Shown piece after piece: positions 8,322 through 15,923 of a stretch of DNA of 64,000 bases (within the stretch, counting starts at the first letter, position 1; each line of letters starts with the position of its first letter). Below the pieces are notes generated by a model. It was not told the DNA's origin. It saw only the letters and a program-made list of their open reading frames with translations, and made no database searches. The position numbers and the translations under genes are program-made. The stretch lies in contig NZ_BMUZ01000013.1 in assembly GCF_014650455.1 (NCBI RefSeq), forward strand, positions 186,001-250,000, in the 5' to 3' direction. The stretch comes from Streptomyces xanthochromogenes (lineage in GTDB: Bacteria > Actinomycetota > Actinomycetes > Streptomycetales > Streptomycetaceae).

Positions 8322-9028
8322 CTGCTGACGTCGTAGACATTAGCATCCTGATCCGCGCGAGGAAAAATCGATATGCGGGGAGCGTCCGTGGGCTCGTTCC
8401 TGGCGGCCCGGACACAGGCCCACAGCAGGACGTCGGGGCCCGGCAGCCAGGGCCGGCGGGTGTCGGGCGCCACCAGCCAGCGGGCCGCGCCCGTGTTGTC
8501 CGGGCCGGGGCGCACCAGCGCCGGGACGGTGACGGCGTCGCCCGAGCCGTGGCACAGGAGCGGCGGGACCGCGACGTCCGAGCCGTGCCACTCCTCCCAC
8601 TCCAGGAGCGAGGGCAGGCGCTGTGCGGTGCCGGGGGCGGCGAACAGGAGCATCCGCCCGCGGTGGACCGCCACCGGACCCGAGCCGGGCCCCTCGGTCC
8701 ACAGGTGGTCGAGCATGCGGCGCCCGAACATCGAGGGGACGTTCACGACGTCGAAGACCGTGCCGCAGGGCAGTACGCCGGGTGCGACCGGGCGGCCCTC
8801 CCAGAGGGCGAGGGTGCTGCGCGGGTGGGTGGCCGCGGACGAGAGCCAGGCGGCGCCGGCCGCGGTCACCTCGCCGACCTGGTGGCCGTCCTCGTCGCGC
8901 AGGCGCCGGAAGATGTCGAGCTCGTCCTCGCCCCCGGGCGCCGCCTCGCGGCGGCCGACCGCCGTGAGCGGGCCGCCGCCCGTCGCCGTCCCGTGAACGC
9001 CGCTTCCCCTGCCGTTGTCACTGCTCAT
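8312..9028 (-). CDS. Conserved actinobacterial protein, prim-pol-like (tentative)
   Basis: This 238-aa protein has a low-complexity N-terminus (about 1-30), then a folded region with PCGTVFDVVNVP, a GPVAVHRGRMLLFAAPGTA segment and LLEWEEW. This pattern (VxVP, G...D, GPV....G...F..P.GTA) recurs in the 161-aa protein at 17583-18068 and resembles the N-terminal domain annotated as bifunctional primase/polymerase in Streptomyces. Catalytic acidic residues of a true primase are not evident, so the enzymatic role is doubtful. There is no signal peptide. The stop codon lies inside the 5' end of the tRNA-Lys gene, so processing of tRNA from a read-through transcript would cut the end of this mRNA. 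Start ATG 9028; the ribosome site is weak. Confidence 0.7.
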   Translation of the reverse strand: MSSDNGRGSGVHGTATGGGPLTAVGRREAAPGGEDELDIFRRLRDEDGHQVGEVTAAGAAWLSSAATHPRSTLALWEGRPVAPGVLPCGTVFDVVNVPSMFGRRMLDHLWTEGPGSGPVAVHRGRMLLFAAPGTAQRLPSLLEWEEWHGSDVAVPPLLCHGSGDAVTVPALVRPGPDNTGAARWLVAPDTRRPWLPGPDVLLWACVRAARNEPTDAPRISIFPRADQDANVYDVSRRR

Positions 9029-9159
9029 GCTCTACGTCTACCGGGCGGCCACGTCCGCCTCCGGCTGCTTGGCGGAAACCGGGACAGGGCACGGCGGGAG
9101 GGCGTATCTTGCGCTCCGGCATATGCCCCGGGCTCGTGGTCGAACGGTCCCGGACCGCC

Positions 9160-9507
9160 TCAGGGCGTCTCGCCGCCGCGCAGCAGATCGCGGCCGAACT
9201 CGATCATCTTCTTCGCGTAGTCCTCGGTCCACTGGGCCCGTTCCGCAACGTCGGCGGGGGTCAGCCGGTCGAAGCGGCGGGGGTCGGCGAGCTGCGCCGC
9301 CGCGATCGCCTGGAACTCGACCGCCCGGTCCGCCGCGGCCCGGAAGGCCAGGGCCAGCTCGGTCGAGCGGGTCAGGAGCGCCCGGGGGTCCTCCATGGAC
9401 TCCAGGTCGAAGAAGTGCTCCGGGTCGGCGGTGGCCTCGGACGGCTCGAAGAGCAGCGGAGCCGGCCTCAGCCGCTGCCGCTCCTCTTTCCGCTCGTGCT
9501 CCGGCAT
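9160..9507 (-). CDS. Small conserved hypothetical protein (115 aa)
   Basis: A short soluble, helix-rich and acidic protein. It begins EHERKEERQRLRP, contains SMEDPRALLTRSTELALAF and RFDRLTPADVAERAQW, and ends in KKMIEFGRDLLRGGETP. I do not recognise a catalytic motif. The start at ATG 9507 has GGAGG six nt upstream; the reading frame stays open further upstream but without codon bias or a ribosome site. It lies downstream of the helicase operon on the same strand, separated by the degenerate tail at 9723-9804. Confidence 0.7.
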   Translation of the reverse strand: MPEHERKEERQRLRPAPLLFEPSEATADPEHFFDLESMEDPRALLTRSTELALAFRAAADRAVEFQAIAAAQLADPRRFDRLTPADVAERAQWTEDYAKKMIEFGRDLLRGGETP

Positions 9508-9722
9508 GTCTGTCCTCCCACGGGCAGCTCGACGCTCGGGCTCCGGGGCGCCCGGGCCACCGTCCATTGTCCCGCCCCCGCGCAAGGGGGCCTTCCGGGG
9601 GCCTCTGCCCGGAGCTGCCCCCGCGCATTCGAATCCCCCCATCGGAACGGGTGTGCGCCGGTGGCCGCGGCGGGCCGAGCCTCGTGCCCGCCGGCCGCCC
9701 GGCGTGCGGGAGCTGGTGTGGG

Positions 9723-9804
9723 TCAGGGTTGCCAGGTGACGCGCTGCTCGGCGAGATGGGCCAGGACCGCGTGGTTCGCCTCCCACCCGTCCGGGGCTGT
9801 CACC
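9723..9804 (-). pseudogene. Duplicated C-terminal remnant of the SF1 helicase
   Basis: On the reverse strand a short in-frame stretch reads VTAPDGWEANHAVLAHLAEQ and then RVTWQP with a stop. It mirrors the true helicase C-terminus VTVKFPDGWEAMMSTWDHWS then EHRVVWRP with a stop at 9895. The spacing of PDGWEA to the last W-x-P is the same. No start codon or upstream homology is visible, so this looks like the surviving tail of a second, deleted copy of the gene, or a tail exchange between paralogues. Confidence 0.55.
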
Positions 9805-9894
9805 CTCGGCCGCCTCCGGCGGCGTGCCGGACTCCGTCCGGCGAGGGGGCGGTGCCGGGCCGGACGCCCGCCGACCAGATGCCCGGTGCGCCGG

Positions 9895-11226
9895 TCAGGG
9901 TCGCCAGACCACCCGGTGTTCGGACCAGTGATCCCATGTGGACATCATTGCCTCCCACCCGTCCGGGAACTTCACCGTCACGCCCAGCTGGACCGGTTCC
10001 GTCGAGGGGTGGTCGTCCAGGAGGTCGGTCACACCCGCGCGGCACACCACGATGCAGGCGTGCCGGTGCCGTGAGGCCAGGACGCACAGGCGGCCCGTCT
10101 CCAGGTGGAAGGCCGTCGCGTCCGGGCGGCCCGAGAGGGGGTGCAGGACGACCGTCACGTCGAACTCCCTTCCCTGGAGCCGGTTCGCGGTGTCGACCGC
10201 CACCCCGCTCACGCCGAGCTCCGCCAGCGCCGCCCGGATCGCGGCCGCCTGGTCGCGGTGCGCGGTGCCGACCGCGATCCGGTCGGCGGTGAGCGGGACC
10301 GGGTCGGGGGAGCGCTCGCTGGTCGCGGCGCCGCCCCGGTCCAGGAGGCGGCGTACGACCTGGGCGGCCGCGCGGACCGCCTCCGGGTCGGTGCGCGGGG
10401 TGTGGCGGGCCGGCAGTTCGAGCAGGGCCCAGCCCGACTCGGCCGCCTCGTCCAGCGCGCGGTCCGGTGCCGAGCCGTCCGAGGCGACGCCGAAGGCGAG
10501 CCGCCGGTCGCCGTGACCGGTGCCGCTGCGGAACGGCGTGAACGGGTAGAACGCGTTCGAGACCAGCGGCGCCGCCGACGCCGGGAGCCGCCAGGACACC
10601 GGCAGGCGGTGCTGCGGCAGCTCCGGGTTGTGCGCGAGCAGCGTGGAGACCGCGCTCGCCGACGGGTCGTAGGAGAGCCCCGCCCACTGCTCGGCGTCGG
10701 CGATCGCGAACGGGTCGAGCTGGCCCGGGTCCCCCACGAACAGCGCCCGCTCGAAGAGCCCGGCGACGGCCAGCAGCGCGTCGGAGCGCATCTGGTAGGC
10801 CTCGTCCACGATCGCGTGCCGCCAGGGCTCGACGTCCTTCACGTGCGCCCACTTCGCGGCCGTCGAGATCACCACGTCGAGCCCCGCGAGATCGCCCGCC
10901 TTCGACGACTTGCGGACGTTCTCCAGCTCGTCGAGCGCCTTGTCGTACGGGTCGCTGTCGCTGCTGTGCAGCCGGCCGACCGGCAGCCCGGGTGCCTTCT
11001 CGGCGAGGCGCACCACCAGGTCGTCGACCTGCGAGTTGGTCTGCGCGACCACCATCAACGGGCGGCCCGCCGCGACCAGTTCGAGGGCCGCGCGGACCAC
11101 GAGCGTGGACTTGCCCGCGCCCGGCGGCGAGTCGACGACGACGCCGCGCGCCGAGCCGTGCAGGGTGTCGGCGAGGATCGCCTCGGTGGCCGCGGTCGCC
11201 GCGGCCCCGGGATCGAAGACGGTCAC
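9895..11226 (-). CDS. SF1 (Upf1/Dna2-like) helicase-type ATPase
   Basis: The 443-aa protein carries the SF1 helicase motifs in order: Walker A PPGAGKST (34-41), Walker B VDEAYQ (140-145), motif III GDPGQLDPF (165-173), motif V QGREFD (351-356) and motif VI ASRHRHACIV (384-393). It should be an ATP-driven nucleic-acid translocase of the SF1B Upf1/Dna2 type. It is compact and lacks the usual N-terminal beta-barrel. GTG 11226 overlaps the stop of the preceding gene by 4 nt (GTGA), which indicates translational coupling. It is the last gene of the three-gene unit with the 529-aa protein and the RecB-like nuclease. A shortened second copy of its tail lies downstream at 9723-9804. Confidence 0.9.
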   Translation of the reverse strand: MTVFDPGAAATAATEAILADTLHGSARGVVVDSPPGAGKSTLVVRAALELVAAGRPLMVVAQTNSQVDDLVVRLAEKAPGLPVGRLHSSDSDPYDKALDELENVRKSSKAGDLAGLDVVISTAAKWAHVKDVEPWRHAIVDEAYQMRSDALLAVAGLFERALFVGDPGQLDPFAIADAEQWAGLSYDPSASAVSTLLAHNPELPQHRLPVSWRLPASAAPLVSNAFYPFTPFRSGTGHGDRRLAFGVASDGSAPDRALDEAAESGWALLELPARHTPRTDPEAVRAAAQVVRRLLDRGGAATSERSPDPVPLTADRIAVGTAHRDQAAAIRAALAELGVSGVAVDTANRLQGREFDVTVVLHPLSGRPDATAFHLETGRLCVLASRHRHACIVVCRAGVTDLLDDHPSTEPVQLGVTVKFPDGWEAMMSTWDHWSEHRVVWRP

Positions 11227-12812
11227 AGGAGGTCCTCGGGGGTCGGTGCGTCGGGCTGTTCCGCGGTGGCGGCGCCGGGCGGCCCGCCGTGCGTCCAGGG
11301 GGTGGCCTCGGGGTCGGGCAGCTTGGGTGCGCCGCGCTGCTCGTGCTCGAACAGCGTCCAGCAGATCCGGTCGCCCTTCTCGGGGACGGAGCCGGGCGCG
11401 GGGTCCTTGGCGCGGCCCATCTTGTCCAGGACGCGCAGCACGAGCGCGCCGCCGGGCTCGTACGCCACGAACTCGGCCTTCTGCGGCTTGCCGTCGAGCG
11501 AGCGGTAGACCTTCGCGCCCTCGGCGAGGTGCGGGGCGTCGTCCGTGCGCAGGGTGAGCAGCGGGCGGGGGCTCGGGCGTTTGGACTCCGACCAGGCCGG
11601 GGTCACCTCGACGACCTCGCCCGCGAACGCCTCGCCCGAGAGCCTGCGGCCCGCCATCACCAGCGGGTCGTCCAAGGCCTCGCCCGCCTCCAGCTCGGCC
11701 TGCGCGCGCTCGCGGCGCAGCAGTTTGGTGGCGGCGGTCACCGCGTCGTCGCGGCGGGGCTGGGGCGGCTCGCCCGCGGTGATCCGGTCGCGGTGCCCGG
11801 TGAACGACCAGCGGTCGCTCGTCCAGCGCGCGGCTGCCCGGTCGCCCTCGGGGAGCTCGCGGAGCAGATCGAGGGCGCGCCACACCGCCGACCAGGTCGG
11901 CATGAGCTGGGCCGCGAGCAGACGGCGGATCTCCCGCTCCGCCGCGGTCAGTTGACCGAGGCGGTCGTCCGCGGCCAGGCCGTCCTCGGCCGCCTGCAGG
12001 GCCTGGCGGGCCCGGTCGTAGCGCTCCACGGCGGGCGCGAGCAGCCGGTTGTCGAAGGCCGGGTCGGTGGCCGGGCCGGCCGGCGGGCACAGGAGCTGGC
12101 CGTCCGCGCCCCGGGCCAGCTCGGCCCGCAGCGCCGCCTCGGCCCCTGGCTCCCCGGCGGGCGGGTCGATCCAGGCGAGCAGGGCACCCAGGTGCTGGTC
12201 CTCCAGGCTGGACTGGCCGGTCGCCCAGTGCCGGTTCAGGAGGTCGGTCGCGGCGAGCAGCAGCGCGGCGCCGGGGGTACGGGCGCGCTCGGCGTAGTGC
12301 GTGAACCAGCGGCCGAGCAGGGGGACCCGGGGCGGCGCCGGGTAGGGCGCGTCGGGGTCCTGCTCGGCGGTGCGGCGAAAGCGCATCGAGCGGCCGAGCA
12401 GGCGGACGAAGTCGACACCGGCCCGGCCGGGGACGATCAACTGCGGCGCGTCGGCGCACAGTTCGACCTCGACCTTGGTCTTCTTTCCGGTCTCCGGGTC
12501 GGTCTCGGAGCGCTCGGTGAGCTCGATGTCGGCCGCGTACGCGTCAAGGTACGGCAGTACGGCCTCGGCGAGGTCGGCCAGGAACGTGAAGCGCAGGTCG
12601 CGGTCCCGGGGCTGGGGGACCACGAGCAGTGTCGGCGCGTTGCGGTCGGTGCCGACCAGGGCGCCGAGCGGGGCGCCCGCCTCGCCCGCCGTGGTGAGCG
12701 GCACGAACACGAGGGGCCGCTCGCTCAGATGGCGGTGGCGGACGGTGGCCAGCGGCTGGGCACGGCCGGACTCGACGGCCTCCAGACGGGCGAGCGTGGC
12801 GATCAGTGACAC
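11223..12812 (-). CDS. Uncharacterised 529-aa protein of nuclease-helicase operon
   Basis: No catalytic motif is recognised. The N-terminal part reads RHRHLSERPLVFVPLTTAGE and GALVGTDRNAPTLLVVP, a beta-rich region. The middle (about 200-400) is helical and charged. The C-terminal part, from LVMAGRRLSGEAFAGEVVEV on through LLTLRTDDAPHLAEGAKVYR and ALVLRVLDKMG, looks like a small beta-barrel. This resembles the 1B/OB-like barrel that precedes the motor in Upf1/Dna2 helicases, which the downstream helicase lacks; that link is inference. Start GTG 12812 overlaps the upstream nuclease gene by 10 nt, and the stop overlaps the helicase start by 4 nt, so the three proteins are probably made together. 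Confidence 0.8.
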   Translation of the reverse strand: MSLIATLARLEAVESGRAQPLATVRHRHLSERPLVFVPLTTAGEAGAPLGALVGTDRNAPTLLVVPQPRDRDLRFTFLADLAEAVLPYLDAYAADIELTERSETDPETGKKTKVEVELCADAPQLIVPGRAGVDFVRLLGRSMRFRRTAEQDPDAPYPAPPRVPLLGRWFTHYAERARTPGAALLLAATDLLNRHWATGQSSLEDQHLGALLAWIDPPAGEPGAEAALRAELARGADGQLLCPPAGPATDPAFDNRLLAPAVERYDRARQALQAAEDGLAADDRLGQLTAAEREIRRLLAAQLMPTWSAVWRALDLLRELPEGDRAAARWTSDRWSFTGHRDRITAGEPPQPRRDDAVTAATKLLRRERAQAELEAGEALDDPLVMAGRRLSGEAFAGEVVEVTPAWSESKRPSPRPLLTLRTDDAPHLAEGAKVYRSLDGKPQKAEFVAYEPGGALVLRVLDKMGRAKDPAPGSVPEKGDRICWTLFEHEQRGAPKLPDPEATPWTHGGPPGAATAEQPDAPTPEDLL

Positions 12813-13951
12813 GGGGCACCCGCCTCCGCGCGCAGGGCGGCCGCGCGGCGGACCGCCGCCACCGTCGGGTCCGCCGGGTCGCCCGACTCGCCGCGCGCGG
12901 CCGCGAGGACCTCTTCGACGGTCGTCAGGGAGCCGAGCTCGCCCCGCAGGGAGCGGCCGAGCGCGGTCACCGTGCCCTGTTCGCGGGCCCGGCCGCGGCA
13001 GTGGAAGGCCAGCTCGCAGGCGGCCAGGCACTCCGGCGCGTAGACCGCGGGCACGGCCTCGACGGCGGTGGCGAGGGACGCGCCGGACTGGCCGTCGAGG
13101 TCGAACGTGGTGCCCGGGGGCAGCTCGTCCGCGATGTCCTCGATCCGGGACAGCCGCGTCAACTGCCGCCGGGTCACGGCGAGTTGCTTGCGCACGTCGA
13201 CGACGGAGGCGGTCGGCAGGTTGGAGAAGTCCCGGGGGCAGACGAGCAGCACCGAATGGTCCACCGAGGCGCCCTTGGTGAGCACCGCGACCCGCTCAAG
13301 GGCCAGCACGTACACCGCGGACTGGCGGGCGGCCGCGCCGACCTTCGACGGGTCGGCCGCCGCGTCGATCATCGGGAAGGACTTGATCTCGACGACCGTC
13401 CAGCGGCCGTCGGGGTGGACCACCACCGCGTCCGGCTCCAGGTAGGCGGGGGAGCCCGCGACCTCCAGGGCCAGCATCGGATGGTCGAGCAGCGCCCAGC
13501 CGCCGGCCTCGGTGGCCTCGCGCAGGGCGAGCGCGGTGCGGGCCGCGCGGCCCTCGGGGCCCGCCGCCGCGAGATCGGGGGTGGGGGCCTGGCCCGGCGG
13601 CTCGGCGCCCTCGCCCATCCGCTCGTGCAGCAGGCGCAGCAGTTCGGTGCCGCCGTCGCCCTTCACCTTGGCCTCGAAGGCATTGCCGCGCATGAAGGCG
13701 AACTGGGACTGGCCGAAGGCCGCCGACGGCGAGCCGATCGCCTCGGCGAGCGCGCCCTTGTCGACACCGGCGCCGTCCAGGAGGGCGCGTCTGCGGCAGC
13801 CCGGGTTCGCGGCGAGGGCCGCGAGTGCCCGTGCGTCCAGCGGCCGGGCCGGGGTGGCCGGGCCGCGCAGTTCAGCGAGCCGTCGACGGAGCGCCGTCGT
13901 CGGCTTCTGCTCGGGTGCCGGAGGACGTCCGCTGCCCAGGGATTCGCTCAC
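12803..13951 (-). CDS. RecB/Cas4-like PD-(D/E)XK nuclease with probable 4Fe-4S cluster
   Basis: The 382-aa protein shows the RecB-family nuclease motifs: GNAFE (89-93), PD at 173-174 in LEPDAVVV, E188-x-K190 in VVEIKSF, and the QxxxY motif at 210-214. Four cysteines have the spacing typical of Fe-S nucleases such as Cas4, AddB and Dna2: one N-terminal (Cys52) and three C-terminal (Cys308-x3-Cys312-x5-Cys318). It should cut single-stranded or flapped DNA. It is the first gene of the overlapping trio. I use GTG 13951; an in-frame TTG at 13981 is possible. Either start lies inside the upstream PAP2 gene. No cas1, cas2 or array is nearby, so a CRISPR role is unlikely. Confidence 0.85.
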   Translation of the reverse strand: MSESLGSGRPPAPEQKPTTALRRRLAELRGPATPARPLDARALAALAANPGCRRRALLDGAGVDKGALAEAIGSPSAAFGQSQFAFMRGNAFEAKVKGDGGTELLRLLHERMGEGAEPPGQAPTPDLAAAGPEGRAARTALALREATEAGGWALLDHPMLALEVAGSPAYLEPDAVVVHPDGRWTVVEIKSFPMIDAAADPSKVGAAARQSAVYVLALERVAVLTKGASVDHSVLLVCPRDFSNLPTASVVDVRKQLAVTRRQLTRLSRIEDIADELPPGTTFDLDGQSGASLATAVEAVPAVYAPECLAACELAFHCRGRAREQGTVTALGRSLRGELGSLTTVEEVLAAARGESGDPADPTVAAVRRAAALRAEAGAPCH

Positions 13952-14759
13952 CCGCCGAAGTCTCGCATCCGGCACTGACAATCGAGGAGCCAGTGGTGGA
14001 AGAGGCGGGTGCGAAGCGGGTCCGTACGCGCTCCGCGAGGCGCAACAGGGGCCGCGAGAGCAGCAGACCGAGGCCCATCACGGCGACGCCCGCGACCGCG
14101 TCGAGCAGATAGTGGTTGGCCGTGCCCATCACGACGAACGTGATGGTCAGCGGGTAGGCGACGGCGGCGATCCTGGTGATCCGGCTGCCGCCGAACCGCC
14201 ACAGCATGACCCCGCACCACAGGGCCCACCCGACGTGCAGGCTGGGCATCGCGGCGAACTGGTTCGTCATGCCGCCGAGCCCGCGCGGCGCGCTGGCCTC
14301 GCCGCCCCACCAGCCGTGCGAGCTGTACTGGGCCATCGTGTCGGTGAAGCCGTGGACCGCCGGGAGCAGCCGGGGCGGGCAGGTCGGCAGGAAGGTGAAG
14401 CCGATCAGGCCGAGCAGGGTCGAGGTCATCAGCCAGCCGCGGGCCGCCCGGTACTGCGTGGGGCGGCGGCGGAACATCCAGATCAGGACGGCCGGGGTGA
14501 TGACGTAGTGCAGTGAGGCGTATATGAAGTCGGCGGGTATGCCCAGGGCCGGGGTGTGCGTGAACAGCCGGTTCAGCGGGTGCTCGGCGTTGAGGTGGAG
14601 GGCCTTCTCCAGGCGCAGGATGGACAGACCGTGCTCGACGGCCCGCGCCTCGTCACCGCGTACGATCAGCCGACCGAGCGTGTACGCCCCGTAGATGAGC
14701 GCGATGAGTGGGAGTTCGGTCCACCAGCGCGGTCGCGTGGCGTGCTGCGGCGGCTGCAT
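13872..14759 (-). CDS. PAP2-family integral membrane phosphatase / inositolphosphotransferase-like
   Basis: The 295-aa protein has about six membrane segments. It carries the PAP2 (Aur1/Ipt1-type) signatures: FLPTCPPRLLP, MPSLHVGWALWCG and GTANHYLLDAVAG, containing the conserved catalytic histidines and aspartate. Such enzymes dephosphorylate or transfer head groups on lipid phosphates on the outer membrane face. Start is ATG 14759. The last about 35 residues are Ser/Gly/Ala-rich and overlap the nuclease gene by 80 nt on the same strand in a different frame. It is divergent from the histidine phosphatase gene. The lipid substrate is unknown. Confidence 0.88.
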   Translation of the reverse strand: MQPPQHATRPRWWTELPLIALIYGAYTLGRLIVRGDEARAVEHGLSILRLEKALHLNAEHPLNRLFTHTPALGIPADFIYASLHYVITPAVLIWMFRRRPTQYRAARGWLMTSTLLGLIGFTFLPTCPPRLLPAVHGFTDTMAQYSSHGWWGGEASAPRGLGGMTNQFAAMPSLHVGWALWCGVMLWRFGGSRITRIAAVAYPLTITFVVMGTANHYLLDAVAGVAVMGLGLLLSRPLLRLAERVRTRFAPASSTTGSSIVSAGCETSAGERIPGQRTSSGTRAEADDGAPSTAR

Positions 14760-14963
14760 CCGGCAGGTTCCCCCAACTGGTCCTCGGGCTGCCCGCTGGG
14801 GGCCTCCGGGTTTTCGACGTGCGTTCAACCGTACGGTGTAAGTGATGGCCTTCACGCAGCACCCCGGCGTTCGGGACAGACGCCCAGGTCCGGCTCTTGG
14901 TTGCTTCGGGACGTGCGCGATGATGGATAGGGAACATTTCGTACGGATCGGGAGAGAACACCC

Positions 14964-15569
14964 ATGGCAGCCGCCGCACCGCGCATCCTGCTGGCCCGGC
15001 ACGGGCAGACCGAGTGGTCGCTCGCGGGCAAGCACACCGGCCGGACCGACATCCCCCTCCTGGAGGAGGGCCGCCGCGGCGCGAAGCTGCTCGGCGAGCG
15101 GCTGCACCGCGAGCCGTGGGGCGGGCTGCCCGGGGTCGAGGTCCGCACCAGCCCGCTCGTGCGGGCGGCCGAGACGTGCGAGCTCGCGGGCTTCGGGGAG
15201 CGGGCCGAGCCGTGGGACGCGCTCATGGAGTTCGACTACGGCGCGTACGAGGGCATGGCGCCGCCCGAGATCCAGGCCGTGCGGCCCGGCTGGTTCATCT
15301 GGCGGGACGGGGTGCCGGACGGGGAGACCCTGGCGGAGATCTCGGCGCGGGCGGACGAGGTGGTCGCCTGGGCGCGGTCTGCCGGGCGGGACGTGCTGGT
15401 GTTCGCCCACGGGCACATCCTGCGGGTGATCGCGGCGCGGTGGCTGGGCGAGGACGTGTCCTTCGCGGCCCGCATCCGGCTCGACCCGACGTCGCTGTCG
15501 GTGCTCGGGTGGGCGTACGGGGAGCCGGCGGTTGAGCGGTGGAACGACACGGGGCACCTTGAGCGGTGA
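14964..15569 (+). CDS. Histidine phosphatase family protein
   Basis: This 201-aa protein has the RHGQTEW phosphohistidine motif near residue 12, the ETC/EFDYGAYEGM acid segment and the second histidine in FAHGHILR, so it belongs to the phosphoglycerate-mutase-like histidine phosphatases. Probable substrates are small phosphorylated metabolites. It is soluble and has no signal peptide. ATG 14964 follows GGGAGAG (14950-14956). It is monocistronic and followed by a repeat-rich gap. Confidence 0.9.
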   Translation: MAAAAPRILLARHGQTEWSLAGKHTGRTDIPLLEEGRRGAKLLGERLHREPWGGLPGVEVRTSPLVRAAETCELAGFGERAEPWDALMEFDYGAYEGMAPPEIQAVRPGWFIWRDGVPDGETLAEISARADEVVAWARSAGRDVLVFAHGHILRVIAARWLGEDVSFAARIRLDPTSLSVLGWAYGEPAVERWNDTGHLER

Positions 15570-15923
15570 GCAACGGGGGGGGGTTTACCTCGGCCCCGGG
15601 GGGTTTGCCCACCCTCCCCCAAGCTCTTAATGAGCAGGGGGGACCCCCATCCCGTGCGGCGGGTTGGATGAGCTGAGCCCTGGGGCTCCGCCCCAGACCC
15701 CGTTCGGGGCTCCGCCCCAGACCCCGTTCGCGCCTGGACGGCGCTCGTCCTCAATCGCCGGACGGGCTGTAGGTGCCCCAGTACCGGTACTGCCAGGGGC
15801 GCGGGGAACTGCGCGATCAGCCACGCACGGTCCGCGGGCGAAGGCGGGGTTGGGGGCGCGGGGAACTGCGCGAACGGCCCTACGGTGACCGCGCTCGGCC
15901 GCTCCCTGCGGGGTGGGCGGGGG
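15570..15923. repeat. Intergenic composite repeat, locus 1
   Basis: No gene is supported. In order it holds: a palindrome CTGGGGCTCCGCCCCAG (15680-15696) and a second near-copy (15706-15720), each followed by ACCCCGTTCG; a conserved 38-nt block (15732-15769); a 12-bp palindrome AGTACCGGTACT (about 15779-15790); and two reversed copies of the GCGCAGTTCCCCGCGCCCC element (15795-15814 and 15853-15871) spaced 58 bp apart. The same modules occur in the same relative order at 21.7-22.4 kb (inverted) and 55.5 kb. The palindromes may end transcription of the flanking convergent genes. Confidence 0.85.

Noticed and set aside
12803..13951. Cas4 gene of a CRISPR system
   Set aside because: Motifs are Cas4-like, but no cas1, cas2, effector or array is present; it is linked to a helicase instead.
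13981..13983. TTG start for the nuclease gene
   Set aside because: It has no ribosome site and would increase the overlap with the PAP2 gene; GTG 13951 gives a normal N-terminus.
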